From the NCBI RefSeq assembly GCF_036894955.1, contig NZ_CP145905.1, forward strand, positions 6,185,608-6,249,607: a stretch of DNA of 64,000 nucleotides, read 5' to 3'. Within the stretch, counting starts at the first letter, position 1. Each line of letters begins with the position of its first letter. Both the position numbers and the translations under genes were made by a program. Positions 1-8,532 of the stretch are shown here, piece by piece. This stretch comes from Paenibacillus sp. KS-LC4. Lineage in GTDB: Bacteria > Bacillota > Bacilli > Paenibacillales > Paenibacillaceae. Under the pieces are notes generated by a model, which did no database searches, was not told where the DNA came from, and saw nothing but the letters and a program-made list of their open reading frames with translations.

Positions 1-57
1 GCTCCTATTATAAGCCCAGTTCAATAATTCTTTTTTTACAGGAACTTTTGCAGCCAT
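1..57 (-). CDS. Partial gene, possibly HTH/ImmA-IrrE family protein (N-terminus only)
   Basis: Only the first 19 codons lie in the window; the gene runs off the left edge. The start is ATG at 55-57, with a strong AGGAGGTGG ribosome site four bases upstream. The peptide begins MAAKVPVKKELLNWAYNRS. That pattern (short basic lead, PVK, then ELLxWA) resembles the start of XRE-type regulators fused to an ImmA/IrrE zinc peptidase, which sit in mobile elements and toxin-antitoxin-like modules. The family call is an inference from very few residues; that a gene starts here is well supported. Confidence 0.45.
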   Translation of the reverse strand, partial: MAAKVPVKKELLNWAYNRS

Positions 58-653
58 GTTCCACCTCCTGTATGCTTGTTTGTTATGTAATTTGCTCTAT
101 GTACTTACTCTCAATTATAGGCTGTATTTTGAAAGATAATGTCTCATTTCTTATTTTGGAAAGTCATTTTAATCATACCACAAATTAGGTGATGTATCCA
201 ACCAATTGGCCCAGTAATCAAAATTTATATAGCCCTTTAGAATCATTTCATGCAAGTGCTTGGTCTCAAAGTAACGCTAAGATGTTCAGTGATTCTGTAA
301 ACTAAAATTTATTTATTGCTCTAATGCCCGATTTTATGAATTAAATCACTAAGCTCCAATATGAAGTTGCAGCATCGCCGCTTCCACCTTTAACTCCACT
401 CTCTATTTTACCACTATTTATAATAAGGTTCTCCATAACGGGGCTATCGGCAAAAATGCGAAAGGAGCCTGCCTCGCAAGCTCAGAATATTTGCTAACCC
501 CAATCTTTGGTGTTTGGAATTGCAGTCAAGTTTGTCAGTCATCCCTACTATGATAATCACAACTCCCTACAGGCATGTTTATTTCGCCACTTTGAGGTTT
601 GAGCTATTTTTGTATAGAAGAATCTTGACCCAAAACAGCTGTATTTTGTAAAG
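58..653. other. Gene-free AT-rich stretch of the accessory region
   Basis: About 600 bases with no open frame that has a ribosome site. Base composition is AT-rich, like the two nuclease genes to the right and unlike the core genes after 3600. Bases 545-556 (CCCTACTATGATAA) partly resemble the 3' end of rlmH near 3600 and are discussed as a possible attachment-site remnant. No terminator with a clear T-tract was recognised after the OLD-family gene. Confidence 0.5.
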
Positions 654-2426
654 TCATTTTTGCTTGTTTTTGAGATTATTTAGTCCTATAAATTGCTCCA
701 GTGATTTTGGAAATATGTCTTCACCAAAATCAGACTTTCTTTTTAATGCATTCCAAATCCCTGAGCTATTTTTATCATTGGATTCATATCCGATTGCAGA
801 TTCTAATTTCGGAATATTAAAATGTAAATTATTTAAAGAAGCCTCATTAATTAGTCTCCAATTTGTAGTTATCATGCCTCGTTTCGTTTGATCACTCAGT
901 GAATTACCTTTTGCGTTAAATGCCTTAAATACTGATACTTGCTCCTTATACACTTTACTTTCTTTAAGCTCATCAAGGGAGTCAAACATTAATGTTGAAA
1001 CGAAGTCATCCTCAAAATCAAAATCATTAATACAAAAGAAATCTATGCCAAGGTGCTTGCATAGTCTAATCAAAAACGTTGCTGTTATCTTGCCATGATG
1101 CGGAACTATTGATATGTTATTAAAATTTAAATATGTTTCAGCGTACTTTTCATCCCCCGTAATTTCGAGTACCTTTTTCTTTATTATTTCTTTATAAGTC
1201 ATCAAATCATTTGGACCTTCTACAAGTATGACTCTTTGGCTAAATATTATTTTATTAAGGTTCGGTTCTATTAATTTTATATAATTATTGTAATCTTTAA
1301 TTTCAGAAAGTAGCTCTTCTTCTTCGTCTAATTCGGAAAGTTCCTTATCAGGCTTATTGTATTTTAGTACTGTTTGTTTACTTGTATCATTAAATTCAAA
1401 ACGAATCAGTCCTCTAGTATCGAAAATATCTAACATTTTTTCAGAATGAGTCGTATATATTACCTGATGACCATTCTCAGCTAGGCCACATAGAACTGTT
1501 TTATAAAAATACTCTTGATGATTTTCATGTAAAAAGCTTTCGGGTTCTTCAAACAAAAAAAGACATTTATCTCTTTCGTTACTCTCCGCAATAGCTTGGA
1601 CAACCGCCATAACGAACATAGAAATGTATCCGTCCCCAAAGTGGTCAATTGGAATAAGGTTTTCCATATCCCCATTTAGACCTATTTTAAATATCATCTC
1701 TAAGAAAATATCTTCATACTCTGGTAATCCGAATTCAATATGACACTTATTTTGCCGTAAATTGTTCGAATAATTAGTTTGTATTTTATCAAGGAATTCG
1801 TTTAATTTTGAACCTACAAGAATTCTTTCAGTTGAACCTTCTATGTCCTTTTTAAAGGCTTCTCTTTTCCCTAACATAATCTCATCATTGTCAACTATAC
1901 TCTTTATATGTTTAGCCAAAAATGAAGATAGGTTTCCCCAACCCGTCTTTTTGGTCGCTAGTTCCTTTTTCACCTCATGAAAATTTACATAAAAAATTTT
2001 AAAATATTTAGAAGCGCCAGATGCATCACGGTTTCGGTCTGTTTTACCCAGATTTTTATATGATAAAATTTTAGCACTTTCTATCTCAATACCATCTAGT
2101 GTTATCTCCAAAAAATGATACCCTGAAAGTTCTGCTGGATTTCCATCTACTTTTACTTCAATACTACTTTTAATTTCTGTAGAAATTTGAGGCACATTTT
2201 CGTAATTACGGTTATGAAAATCATTAATAGTAAAGGTATCCTTCGTTATATATTTTTCAGTAATTCCATATAAAATTGCATTTAGGAAATTAGTTTTTCC
2301 TGAGTTGTTATACCCAACTATAGCAACCGGCTTTTTATAATTTCCGTCTGGAAAACTAACATTTACCTCTTCGTTAAAGGATCTGTAATTCTTAACGCCT
2401 ATTCTTTTAATGCGAATATAGCTCAT
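654..2426 (-). CDS. OLD-family AAA ATPase with C-terminal TOPRIM nuclease domain
   Basis: Overcoming-lysogenization-defect family: an ABC/SMC-like ATPase joined to a TOPRIM nuclease, usually linked to phage defence or DNA processing. Walker A is GYNNSGKT at residues 38-45. FGDGYIS near 263 fits the signature loop. Walker B is CLFLFEEPE near 288-296, followed by the switch histidine in TTHSE near 326. The TOPRIM part shows VILVEGPND near 399-407 and an acidic cluster DFDFEDD near 468. The ATG at 2424-2426 is preferred over an upstream one because AAAGGAG lies nine bases before it, giving 590 residues. It follows the HNH gene on the same strand after a 176-base gap. No GajB-type helicase is adjacent, so this is not a standard Gabija pair. 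AT-rich codons suggest transfer. Confidence 0.85.
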   Translation of the reverse strand: MSYIRIKRIGVKNYRSFNEEVNVSFPDGNYKKPVAIVGYNNSGKTNFLNAILYGITEKYITKDTFTINDFHNRNYENVPQISTEIKSSIEVKVDGNPAELSGYHFLEITLDGIEIESAKILSYKNLGKTDRNRDASGASKYFKIFYVNFHEVKKELATKKTGWGNLSSFLAKHIKSIVDNDEIMLGKREAFKKDIEGSTERILVGSKLNEFLDKIQTNYSNNLRQNKCHIEFGLPEYEDIFLEMIFKIGLNGDMENLIPIDHFGDGYISMFVMAVVQAIAESNERDKCLFLFEEPESFLHENHQEYFYKTVLCGLAENGHQVIYTTHSEKMLDIFDTRGLIRFEFNDTSKQTVLKYNKPDKELSELDEEEELLSEIKDYNNYIKLIEPNLNKIIFSQRVILVEGPNDLMTYKEIIKKKVLEITGDEKYAETYLNFNNISIVPHHGKITATFLIRLCKHLGIDFFCINDFDFEDDFVSTLMFDSLDELKESKVYKEQVSVFKAFNAKGNSLSDQTKRGMITTNWRLINEASLNNLHFNIPKLESAIGYESNDKNSSGIWNALKRKSDFGEDIFPKSLEQFIGLNNLKNKQK

Positions 2427-2602
2427 ATTCCCACACTCCTTTAGTTTGTTCATTAAATCATCAAACGCTCATATTCACGAAATATGACGGATGTGTTCGG
2501 ATGTGTCGGCCTACTCATCAACGAACTATTTCACAGACAGAACAGAAAATACGAATTATAAACAAGGTATAAGGCTAATAAAATCGGCTACAATAAGTTT
2601 GA

Positions 2603-3340
2603 CTATTTTGCGCTCTGCATCAGTAAATTATCTTTGTGCTTCACATATACAATCGCTATAGGAAAACTTGATGGAGCCCCCTTTCCCCCCTCTAGCACTC
2701 TGACTTCACGTGCACCGAAAACGTAATAGTCATTGTCTAATAATTCTTTGATCAGTTTGGTTATTTCAAAACCGAATCTAACTCTTTCACCTGATTCAAA
2801 ATCGCTAAGTAAGTCCCCAAAATCATGCATGTATTGTAAAAAGCCTGAAATCAATTCAACCTCAGGTTCATTTCTGGGTTCATCATGATCAAATTCATAT
2901 CCCATTGCTCTATCCAAAATATTAATGATTTCTTTTCCGGTTGTAACTCTAGGTAACTTTTCAGGAATATTTTCCTTAATTCTTTTAATTCTCGGAGGTT
3001 TGTCTTCTTGTTGGTCAAGTCTTTTAGATACCCAAAGCTCATGATTCACTTTAATTTGTTTAATAATATCTTCGGTAAACGTCTCAGGTTGGTCATCAAT
3101 CATCTTGTGATGAATACGACATAACAGAATTAAGTTATCATAAGTATCTATTTTATCTTTAGGACGGTTTGAATCATGTCTAGGCCCATTCTTCTGCCCA
3201 GAAATAATATGGCATTCCTCACCGACAATTGACGAATCATCTTTTTCAGTCTCATCAATAATTAGTTCAAGCTTGCATATGGAACATCTATTTCCTGATC
3301 TACCCCATAGTATCTTTCTAGTCTTATCTGAGATCGACAT
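2603..3340 (-). CDS. HNH endonuclease
   Basis: Probable metal-dependent DNA nuclease of the HNH fold. From the ATG at 3338-3340 the protein has 245 residues. CSIC (Cys19, Cys22) and a second C/H pair around LLCRIHHK (Cys74, His77, His78) form the expected zinc and active-site framework. ECHII (His44) and the asparagine of the DNLI segment (Asn69) complete the motif order. The C-terminal half has no recognised domain and may recognise the target or bind a partner. GGGAGG lies 13 bases before this ATG; an upstream TTG at 3376 would add 12 residues. It lies upstream of the OLD-family gene on the same strand. The pairing recalls Septu (PtuA ATPase plus PtuB HNH), but the ATPase here carries a TOPRIM domain. 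AT-rich, probably acquired. Confidence 0.8.
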   Translation of the reverse strand: MSISDKTRKILWGRSGNRCSICKLELIIDETEKDDSSIVGEECHIISGQKNGPRHDSNRPKDKIDTYDNLILLCRIHHKMIDDQPETFTEDIIKQIKVNHELWVSKRLDQQEDKPPRIKRIKENIPEKLPRVTTGKEIINILDRAMGYEFDHDEPRNEPEVELISGFLQYMHDFGDLLSDFESGERVRFGFEITKLIKELLDNDYYVFGAREVRVLEGGKGAPSSFPIAIVYVKHKDNLLMQSAK

Positions 3341-3600
3341 GGAATTATCGCTTACCTCCCTTAAAAGTGACCTCAACTAATGTCCTACAAATAAAATTTT
3401 TATATTTCATCCCGAGTTTTTAATGGAACATATAGCTTGAATAAGTACAATCATACCATGAAATTGGTAAACATTTTCGTTTTAGGTGGCACAAAAATCC
3501 CACTAGATCCTATCTCTAGAGGGATAACCATATTTCTATAGCACCTTTCTTCACACTTTGGAAGGTCTCTAAACCCTTCTTATCACTCAAATTTTGCGCC

Positions 3601-4080
3601 CTATTTATGATAAGGCTCCCCCCGCACAATCTTAAACACCCGATAAACCTGCTCTGTCAGCACAAGACGGAGCAGCTGATGCGGATAGGTAATCCGTCCA
3701 AAAGACAGCTTCATATTAGCGCGGCGCATGACTTCGTCAGCGAGCCCCAAGCTACCGCCAATGACAAAAGCGATCTGGCTTTTCCCATACGTGCCAAGCT
3801 CCTCGACATGCTTCGCCAATTGCTCCGACGTCCACATTTCGCCTTCAATTGCCATTGCGATAACGTACGTATCCTGCTTAATATGGCTCAGAATTCGCTC
3901 GCCTTCCTTCGCCTTTACCTGCTGCTCTTCACTCGCACTAAGCTGCTCGGGCGCTTTCTCATCCGCTACCTCAACTAGCGTGAGCTTCGCATACGGAGCC
4001 AAGCGCTTTGCGTATTCCGCGATCCCTTGCGTTAAATATTTCTCCTTTAGCTTACCGACTGAAATAATCTGTATTTGCAC
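3601..4080 (-). CDS. rlmH: 23S rRNA pseudouridine-1915 N3-methyltransferase
   Basis: RlmH, a SPOUT-fold methyltransferase, modifies pseudouridine 1915 in helix 69 of 23S rRNA using S-adenosylmethionine. IISVGKLKEKYL at the start, FVIGGSLGL in the knot region and the ending RGEPYHK are typical. GTG at 4078-4080 is favoured: AAGGAG lies at proper spacing and the length becomes 159, the family norm; a TTG six bases earlier would sit too close to the ribosome site. The 3' end encoding YHK-stop is the attachment sequence used by SCC elements in staphylococci (there called orfX). Accessory genes begin right after it here. Confidence 0.97.
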   Translation of the reverse strand: MQIQIISVGKLKEKYLTQGIAEYAKRLAPYAKLTLVEVADEKAPEQLSASEEQQVKAKEGERILSHIKQDTYVIAMAIEGEMWTSEQLAKHVEELGTYGKSQIAFVIGGSLGLADEVMRRANMKLSFGRITYPHQLLRLVLTEQVYRVFKIVRGEPYHK

Positions 4081-4176
4081 TGACAACTTCTCCTTTATTC
4101 ACAGCCTGATCATCGGCTTGTCCTATTACTCCCCATCATACCATCCGCCCGCGGCAAAAACACTTGTGTAAGCTCA

Positions 4177-4212
4177 GAAAAAAGGCCAACCAGACCGTCC
4201 TCTGGCTGACCT
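4177..4212 (-). terminator. Rho-independent terminator after mmuM
   Basis: Read on the minus strand, AAGGTCAGCCAGA pairs with TCTGGTTGGCCTT across a six-base loop, giving 13 pairs including G-U, then a run of six T. It lies downstream of the homocysteine methyltransferase stop. Confidence 0.85.
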
Positions 4213-4306
4213 TATGAATCAAAAACCTAAACAATATCCCAGTATATCCAATAGGCACTACTACTCACTAATACCCATCAGACTCCGGCTTTCAAAAAAA
4301 AGCAGC

Positions 4307-5335
4307 TCAAGCTCGCCATTTTCTCGCGACCGCTTCAATCTGCTGCGGCGAAGTCCGGCAGCAGCCTCCAATAATACGGGCGCCGGCTTCGTACCAGCCC
4401 TCTGCTTCCTCAAGGAAGCTCGGGCAGCTGCCCTCGCCATGCCAAGTCTTCGTCTCCGGATTATAGCTTTCTCCCGAATTCGGATAAACAATAATCGGCT
4501 TCTGCGAGTGAGCGCGAAGCACCTTAATTGCCTCCGTCACGACAGCGCCGGGGGCGCAGTTCATGCCGATTGCGGCAATCTGCTCGCTATCTGCGAAAGC
4601 AGCCGCGCATTCCGCCAGCGGAGTACCTTCGCTGATCGCCGTTTCATTTTTCAATGAAAACGATAGCCACGCATACACGCCCGGAAACTCCTTCAGCAAG
4701 GCATCCAGCACTCTGGCCTCCTGAAGGGAAGGAACCGTCTCGAACGCCAGCAGGTCAGCGCCAGCCTCTATAACCGCCGCCATTCTAGGACGGTGGAACT
4801 CCGTCAGCACCTCATCCGATACGCCGTAGTTGCCGACATACTCCGAGCCATCCGCCAAATAAGCGCCATATGGGCCAATGGATGCGGCTACAAGCGGTTT
4901 TGGCCTGCTAACAGACTTAGCATCTCGCGTAGATGCCGCCTGCTCACTAGCACCATTCCCCACTTGATCACCATCAGCAGCACCTGCAACCTCTTGCTCC
5001 CAATATTCATCACGCGCCTTCCGCGCAAGCTCTACTGTGCTTTTGATCAGCTTCAAAGCTTCCTCTTCACTAAACCCGCGCTTGCGAAAACCATCCACCG
5101 TCGCCTGATAGCTCGACGTCGTCGCGCAATCCGCTCCTGCGCGGTAATAATCCAGATGTACCTGATAAATTAGCTCAGGCTGTGACAGCAGCACCTGCGC
5201 CGACCACAGCGCATCATTCAGATCGCAGCCATGCCGCTCCAGCTCCGTCGCCATTGCGCCATCCAGCACCATAATCTCATGCTTTTGCAAAATATCTTCT
5301 ATAACATTGTGCGCAGTACCGTTAGGCTTTCCCAT
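4307..5335 (-). CDS. mmuM: Homocysteine S-methyltransferase
   Basis: Transfers a methyl group from S-methylmethionine (or S-adenosylmethionine) to homocysteine, forming methionine; cytosolic. The 342-residue protein opens with the barrel strand ILQKHEIMVLDGAMATELE, and TTSSYQAT lies on the next strand. Zinc-binding cysteines are expected in GMNCAPG and in the C-terminal GGCCRTSP, which matches the family GGCCRTxP motif. A 25-residue stretch rich in Gly, Ala and Asp (EVAGAADGDQVGNG and following) looks like an insertion in a loop. GGGAGG precedes the ATG. It lies 124 bases downstream of an amino-acid permease on the same strand, the same pairing as ybgG-ybgF in Bacillus and mmuM-mmuP in Escherichia, which supports S-methylmethionine use. 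Confidence 0.92.
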   Translation of the reverse strand: MGKPNGTAHNVIEDILQKHEIMVLDGAMATELERHGCDLNDALWSAQVLLSQPELIYQVHLDYYRAGADCATTSSYQATVDGFRKRGFSEEEALKLIKSTVELARKARDEYWEQEVAGAADGDQVGNGASEQAASTRDAKSVSRPKPLVAASIGPYGAYLADGSEYVGNYGVSDEVLTEFHRPRMAAVIEAGADLLAFETVPSLQEARVLDALLKEFPGVYAWLSFSLKNETAISEGTPLAECAAAFADSEQIAAIGMNCAPGAVVTEAIKVLRAHSQKPIIVYPNSGESYNPETKTWHGEGSCPSFLEEAEGWYEAGARIIGGCCRTSPQQIEAVARKWRA

Positions 5336-5459
5336 AACGTTTTTCCTCCCCTGTTCCTACTATCTATCGAACTCTTTTTCTTTCAGCTCTATATTTCCCG
5401 TCACTTAAAGTCTCTTGGAGTCACTTTAGGGTTACTTCAAGTCACTTCCAGCCTCACTT

Positions 5460-6854
5460 CTACTTCTTCACACGATAAAACGCATAATAGCTGCCGTAGC
5501 ACAGCGCAATAAACGGAATCCCGCAATACAGCGCAACCCGCTGTGTCGGATCAAAGGCAATCCCGATGCAGGACGCCAGGCATAGCAAGAACGAGGCAAT
5601 CGGTACAAAAGGATACCACGGCGTCCGGTACGCCAGCTTGTCCACCGAGTTCCCCTCGCGGACGTACTGTCTGCGGAACATAAACTGCGAAGCGCTAATG
5701 CTCATCCAGACGACGACAACCGCCAGCCCCGATATGGATACCAGCGCAATATATACCGTGTCCGGTGCAACAATGCTGGAGAGCAGCGCGAGCGCACCAC
5801 CTACCATGCTCAAAATTACCGCATTCAGCGGCACACCTTGCTTCGTCAGCTTGGCAAACATAGGCGAGATGGTCTTCTTGTCAGCCAGCGACCACAGCAT
5901 TCGCGAGGACGCATACAATCCCGAGTTCGCCGCCGACAAAATCGCGGTCAAAATAACAAAGTTCATTACATCCGCCGCATACGGCACACCAACCCGCTCC
6001 ATTACCGTCACGAAGGGACTTTCCGTTACCCCCGCCTCCGACATCGGCAGCAAGGCCGACAGCACCACGATCGTTCCGATGAAAAAAATAACGAGGCGAA
6101 ACAGCGTCGTGCGAATCGCTTTCGGAATCGTCTTCTCGGGATTAACCGATTCTCCCGCTGCAATCCCAATGAGCTCCGTGCCGGAGAAAGCAAAATTGAC
6201 CGCTAGCATCGTCAATAAAATCGCAAACGCCCCGTTCGGGAACCACCCTGCGCTCGTAATATTTGAGAATAAGGGCGCTGGCTCCGAAGCCGCCATTGGC
6301 ACAATGCCGAACATCGCTCCCGCTCCGATAACAATAAACAACACAATCGTGACAACCTTTACAGAGGAGAACCAAAATTCCGACTCCGCAAAAAAACGTA
6401 CCGAGCGAGCATTTAACACAAATATGAGGGCAGCAAACAATGCGCTCCAGATCCATACATTAACCGAAGGAAACCAGCGCTGCATAAGCAGCCCTGCCGC
6501 CGTAAATTCCGAGCCTAACGCTACCGTCCAGGTGAGCCAGTATAGCCAAGCAACCGTGTAGCCAGTAGCCGGGCCTATATATTTTGCCGCATAGCTGTGA
6601 AACGCTCCAGTCTCTGGCATATGCACAGATAGCTCGCCCAAGCACAGCATAACGAGATATACCGCAACGGCACCAACCAGATAGGACAAAATCGCGCCAA
6701 ATGGCCCTGCCTGCTGAATCGTATAACCGGAGCTTAAAAACAAGCCCGTCCCAATTACACCGCCAAGCGAGAGCATAACGATGTGCCTCGCTTGCATTTT
6801 TCGCTGAAACTGCTGCTTACTTCCATTGTCCACGTTCATTCTCCTAGGTATCAT
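5460..6854 (-). CDS. mmuP: Amino-acid permease, probable S-methylmethionine transporter
   Basis: APC-superfamily permease with about 12 membrane helices. The conserved first helix reads GGVIGTGLFLSSG and a second family block SGTELIGIAAGES follows. ATG at 6852-6854 is chosen: GAGGTG lies 11 bases upstream, and the 464-residue length fits the family. A longer frame from 6995 adds 47 non-conserved residues, and another ATG at 6839 has its ribosome site too close. The partner gene mmuM suggests the substrate is S-methylmethionine, which is inferred from context; other amino acids cannot be excluded. No SAM riboswitch or T-box was recognised in the leader. Confidence 0.85.
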   Translation of the reverse strand: MIPRRMNVDNGSKQQFQRKMQARHIVMLSLGGVIGTGLFLSSGYTIQQAGPFGAILSYLVGAVAVYLVMLCLGELSVHMPETGAFHSYAAKYIGPATGYTVAWLYWLTWTVALGSEFTAAGLLMQRWFPSVNVWIWSALFAALIFVLNARSVRFFAESEFWFSSVKVVTIVLFIVIGAGAMFGIVPMAASEPAPLFSNITSAGWFPNGAFAILLTMLAVNFAFSGTELIGIAAGESVNPEKTIPKAIRTTLFRLVIFFIGTIVVLSALLPMSEAGVTESPFVTVMERVGVPYAADVMNFVILTAILSAANSGLYASSRMLWSLADKKTISPMFAKLTKQGVPLNAVILSMVGGALALLSSIVAPDTVYIALVSISGLAVVVVWMSISASQFMFRRQYVREGNSVDKLAYRTPWYPFVPIASFLLCLASCIGIAFDPTQRVALYCGIPFIALCYGSYYAFYRVKK

Positions 6855-7041
6855 ATTCAGACAAGCACCTCTTTTTCTTTTGAAAAAGAATGCGCTGCCA
6901 ACAAATCCGCATTGGCGGATTTTAAACGGCTCCGGCCCCTGCTGCAAGCTAAATTCAATATATCGGGCTGTCAGGTTCGTGTCAATGTTAATCATTTTGG
7001 AATCTCAGCGCTCCGAACGGCATAGCTGCTGAGCAATAGGT

Positions 7042-7090
7042 AAAGGGGCGATCCCTTAAGTCATGGAGATGACTTTGGGACGCCCCTTTT
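7042..7090. terminator. Palindromic terminator-like element, copy 1
   Basis: AAAGGGGCG-ATCCCT-TA-AGTCAT, loop GGAG, then ATGACT-TT-GGGACGCCCCTTTT. It lies after the anti-sigma gene stop on the minus strand and can form a long hairpin on either strand, with T-runs on both sides. A closely similar copy lies at 11127-11170, so it is both a probable terminator and one member of a repeat family. Confidence 0.75.
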
Positions 7091-7131
7091 GCTTACTCCT
7101 CTAAATTGACAATACTCCCGCCTGCTGCCCG

Positions 7132-7905
7132 TTAGACTGAGCGGTATATTTGCTTGCCCCTTGGCTGGGCACCGTGATCATCCGGCTCCAGCGTAATACC
7201 GATGGAGTCAAATGACAGCGTCTCCGAGGCTAGGGGTACGGCCAATACAGCAACACCCTGATCGTTGGCGACGCGCATCGTTCCAGCGCTCTGACGAACG
7301 CCGTCCTTAACCAGCCATACTTGATAAGACTCTTCTCCAACGGTTTTTTCAGCACCAAACAAATAGACAACGAACTGCGTATTCTGTCCGCTTCCCACAA
7401 CGCACACTACGCCTGAGCTACCCCCCGGCTGCCCCACCGTCTCCAGCAGCACCATTTGCTGTATTTCGGAGGCAGGCAAGCTCAGCGCTTGAGCAATAGA
7501 CAGCGGAAGACTTGATTTTTCCTGATACAGCCATACATTTCCGAGCAAGCTGGCGGTCAGCATAATGAATAGCAATATGGCTGATGCAGCCATATAAGGT
7601 CTTATCCGTCGCTTACGCCAGCTTATCCTGTTTGTCCCGTTCATCTTGTTTGCTTGTTCCGCACCCTGCTGCTCATCGGCCGCAAGCACCGCATCCATCA
7701 CCTGCTGCTTCAAATCTATTGGCGGCTCTAACCATTCCATATCGACAGGAATTGCCTCCCATGCCATACGCAGCTCTTCCATTTCGATCCGGCACGCTTC
7801 ACAGCCCGAGAGATGCCGTTCAAAGGCAAGCCGTTCCTCCTCGGTGCAGGTTCCTGATAAGACCTCTAGCATCCATTCACAAAGCTTCTTTTCCTCCACT
7901 GTCAT
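7132..7905 (-). CDS. Anti-sigma factor, zinc-finger plus RskA-type domain
   Basis: Membrane-anchored partner that holds the adjacent ECF sigma factor inactive until a signal leads to its release or cleavage. The first 60 residues form an anti-sigma zinc-binding domain with HLSGCEAC (His-x3-Cys-x2-Cys). One membrane segment follows (YMAASAILLFIMLTASLLG, about 104-122). The outer region from about 150 to 250 matches the RskA C-terminal fold, with FVVYLFGAE and YQVWLVKDG. The start overlaps the sigma gene stop by four bases (ATGA), indicating translational coupling. The signal is unknown; the cupredoxin genes in the same operon hint at copper or redox stress at the cell surface. Confidence 0.88.
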   Translation of the reverse strand: MTVEEKKLCEWMLEVLSGTCTEEERLAFERHLSGCEACRIEMEELRMAWEAIPVDMEWLEPPIDLKQQVMDAVLAADEQQGAEQANKMNGTNRISWRKRRIRPYMAASAILLFIMLTASLLGNVWLYQEKSSLPLSIAQALSLPASEIQQMVLLETVGQPGGSSGVVCVVGSGQNTQFVVYLFGAEKTVGEESYQVWLVKDGVRQSAGTMRVANDQGVAVLAVPLASETLSFDSIGITLEPDDHGAQPRGKQIYRSV

Positions 7906-8471
7906 CCCTCCCCTTCAACTGCCAGATGTCTGCGTAATATTTTTAATGCTTGATGCAATCTGCTCTTGACGGTTCCAAGCGGCTCCTTATAACGGGCAGC
8001 TAACTCGCTCAGGCTATATCCATGCCAATAAAAATGCTCCAACAGCTCAATTTGCTGCTTCGACAGAAAACGGTAGGCGCTTTGGAGCTGAGCCTTCAGC
8101 GATTCACGCTCCACATATTCCTCCGGCGAAGCAGCCTGTTTATCAACAAACTGCTCCAGCTCCTCTGGGAGATAAGAAACCACATCATTCCCTTGCCTGC
8201 GCTGCTTGCGCAGCCAATCCGTTGCTAGATTTCGGGTTATTGTGAGCAGCCAGCTCTTAAATTGCCCTTTTTCAGATTGATACTCTGATTCTGTCGTCCA
8301 CAGCCGTACAAAAACAGATTGTACAATTTCACGGGCGGCCTGCTCGTCTCTCACCGCTTTTCGGGCAAAGGAATATACCAACACCGCATAGCGGTCATAT
8401 AACTCGGACAAAGCATCATGCCGCTTTCGCTTTACGAGCAGCATCAGTTCATAATCGGAATGATTCCGCAT
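7902..8471 (-). CDS. ECF-type RNA polymerase sigma factor
   Basis: Sigma-70 family factor of the extracytoplasmic-function group. Region 2 is seen in LYDRYAVLVYSFARKAV through QSVFVRLWTTE, and region 4 in LLEHFYWHGYSLSELAARY through GTVKSRLHQALKILRR, the helix-turn-helix that reads the -35 element. ATG at 8469-8471 is preferred because GGGGG lies eight to nine bases upstream; an ATG eight codons earlier has no ribosome site. It lies 61 bases after the cupredoxin lipoprotein gene and overlaps the anti-sigma gene. A candidate ECF-style promoter is found at the head of the operon, consistent with self-regulation. Confidence 0.9.
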   Translation of the reverse strand: MRNHSDYELMLLVKRKRHDALSELYDRYAVLVYSFARKAVRDEQAAREIVQSVFVRLWTTESEYQSEKGQFKSWLLTITRNLATDWLRKQRRQGNDVVSYLPEELEQFVDKQAASPEEYVERESLKAQLQSAYRFLSKQQIELLEHFYWHGYSLSELAARYKEPLGTVKSRLHQALKILRRHLAVEGEG

Positions 8472-8532
8472 ACCGCAGGTCCCCCAAGTCGGCATAGTAT
8501 AAATTTTTTATTTTTCTATTTAAAGCAAATGG

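Noticed and set aside
654..2426. Gabija GajA
   Set aside because: The domain order fits GajA broadly, but no UvrD-like helicase (GajB) is adjacent; the neighbour is an HNH protein.
4214..4657. Plus-strand open frame across mmuM
   Set aside because: Antisense shadow of mmuM with no ribosome site and no domain.
5566..6561. Long plus-strand open frame of 331 codons
   Set aside because: Lies fully antisense to the permease; composition follows the reverse of a hydrophobic gene and no ribosome site is present.
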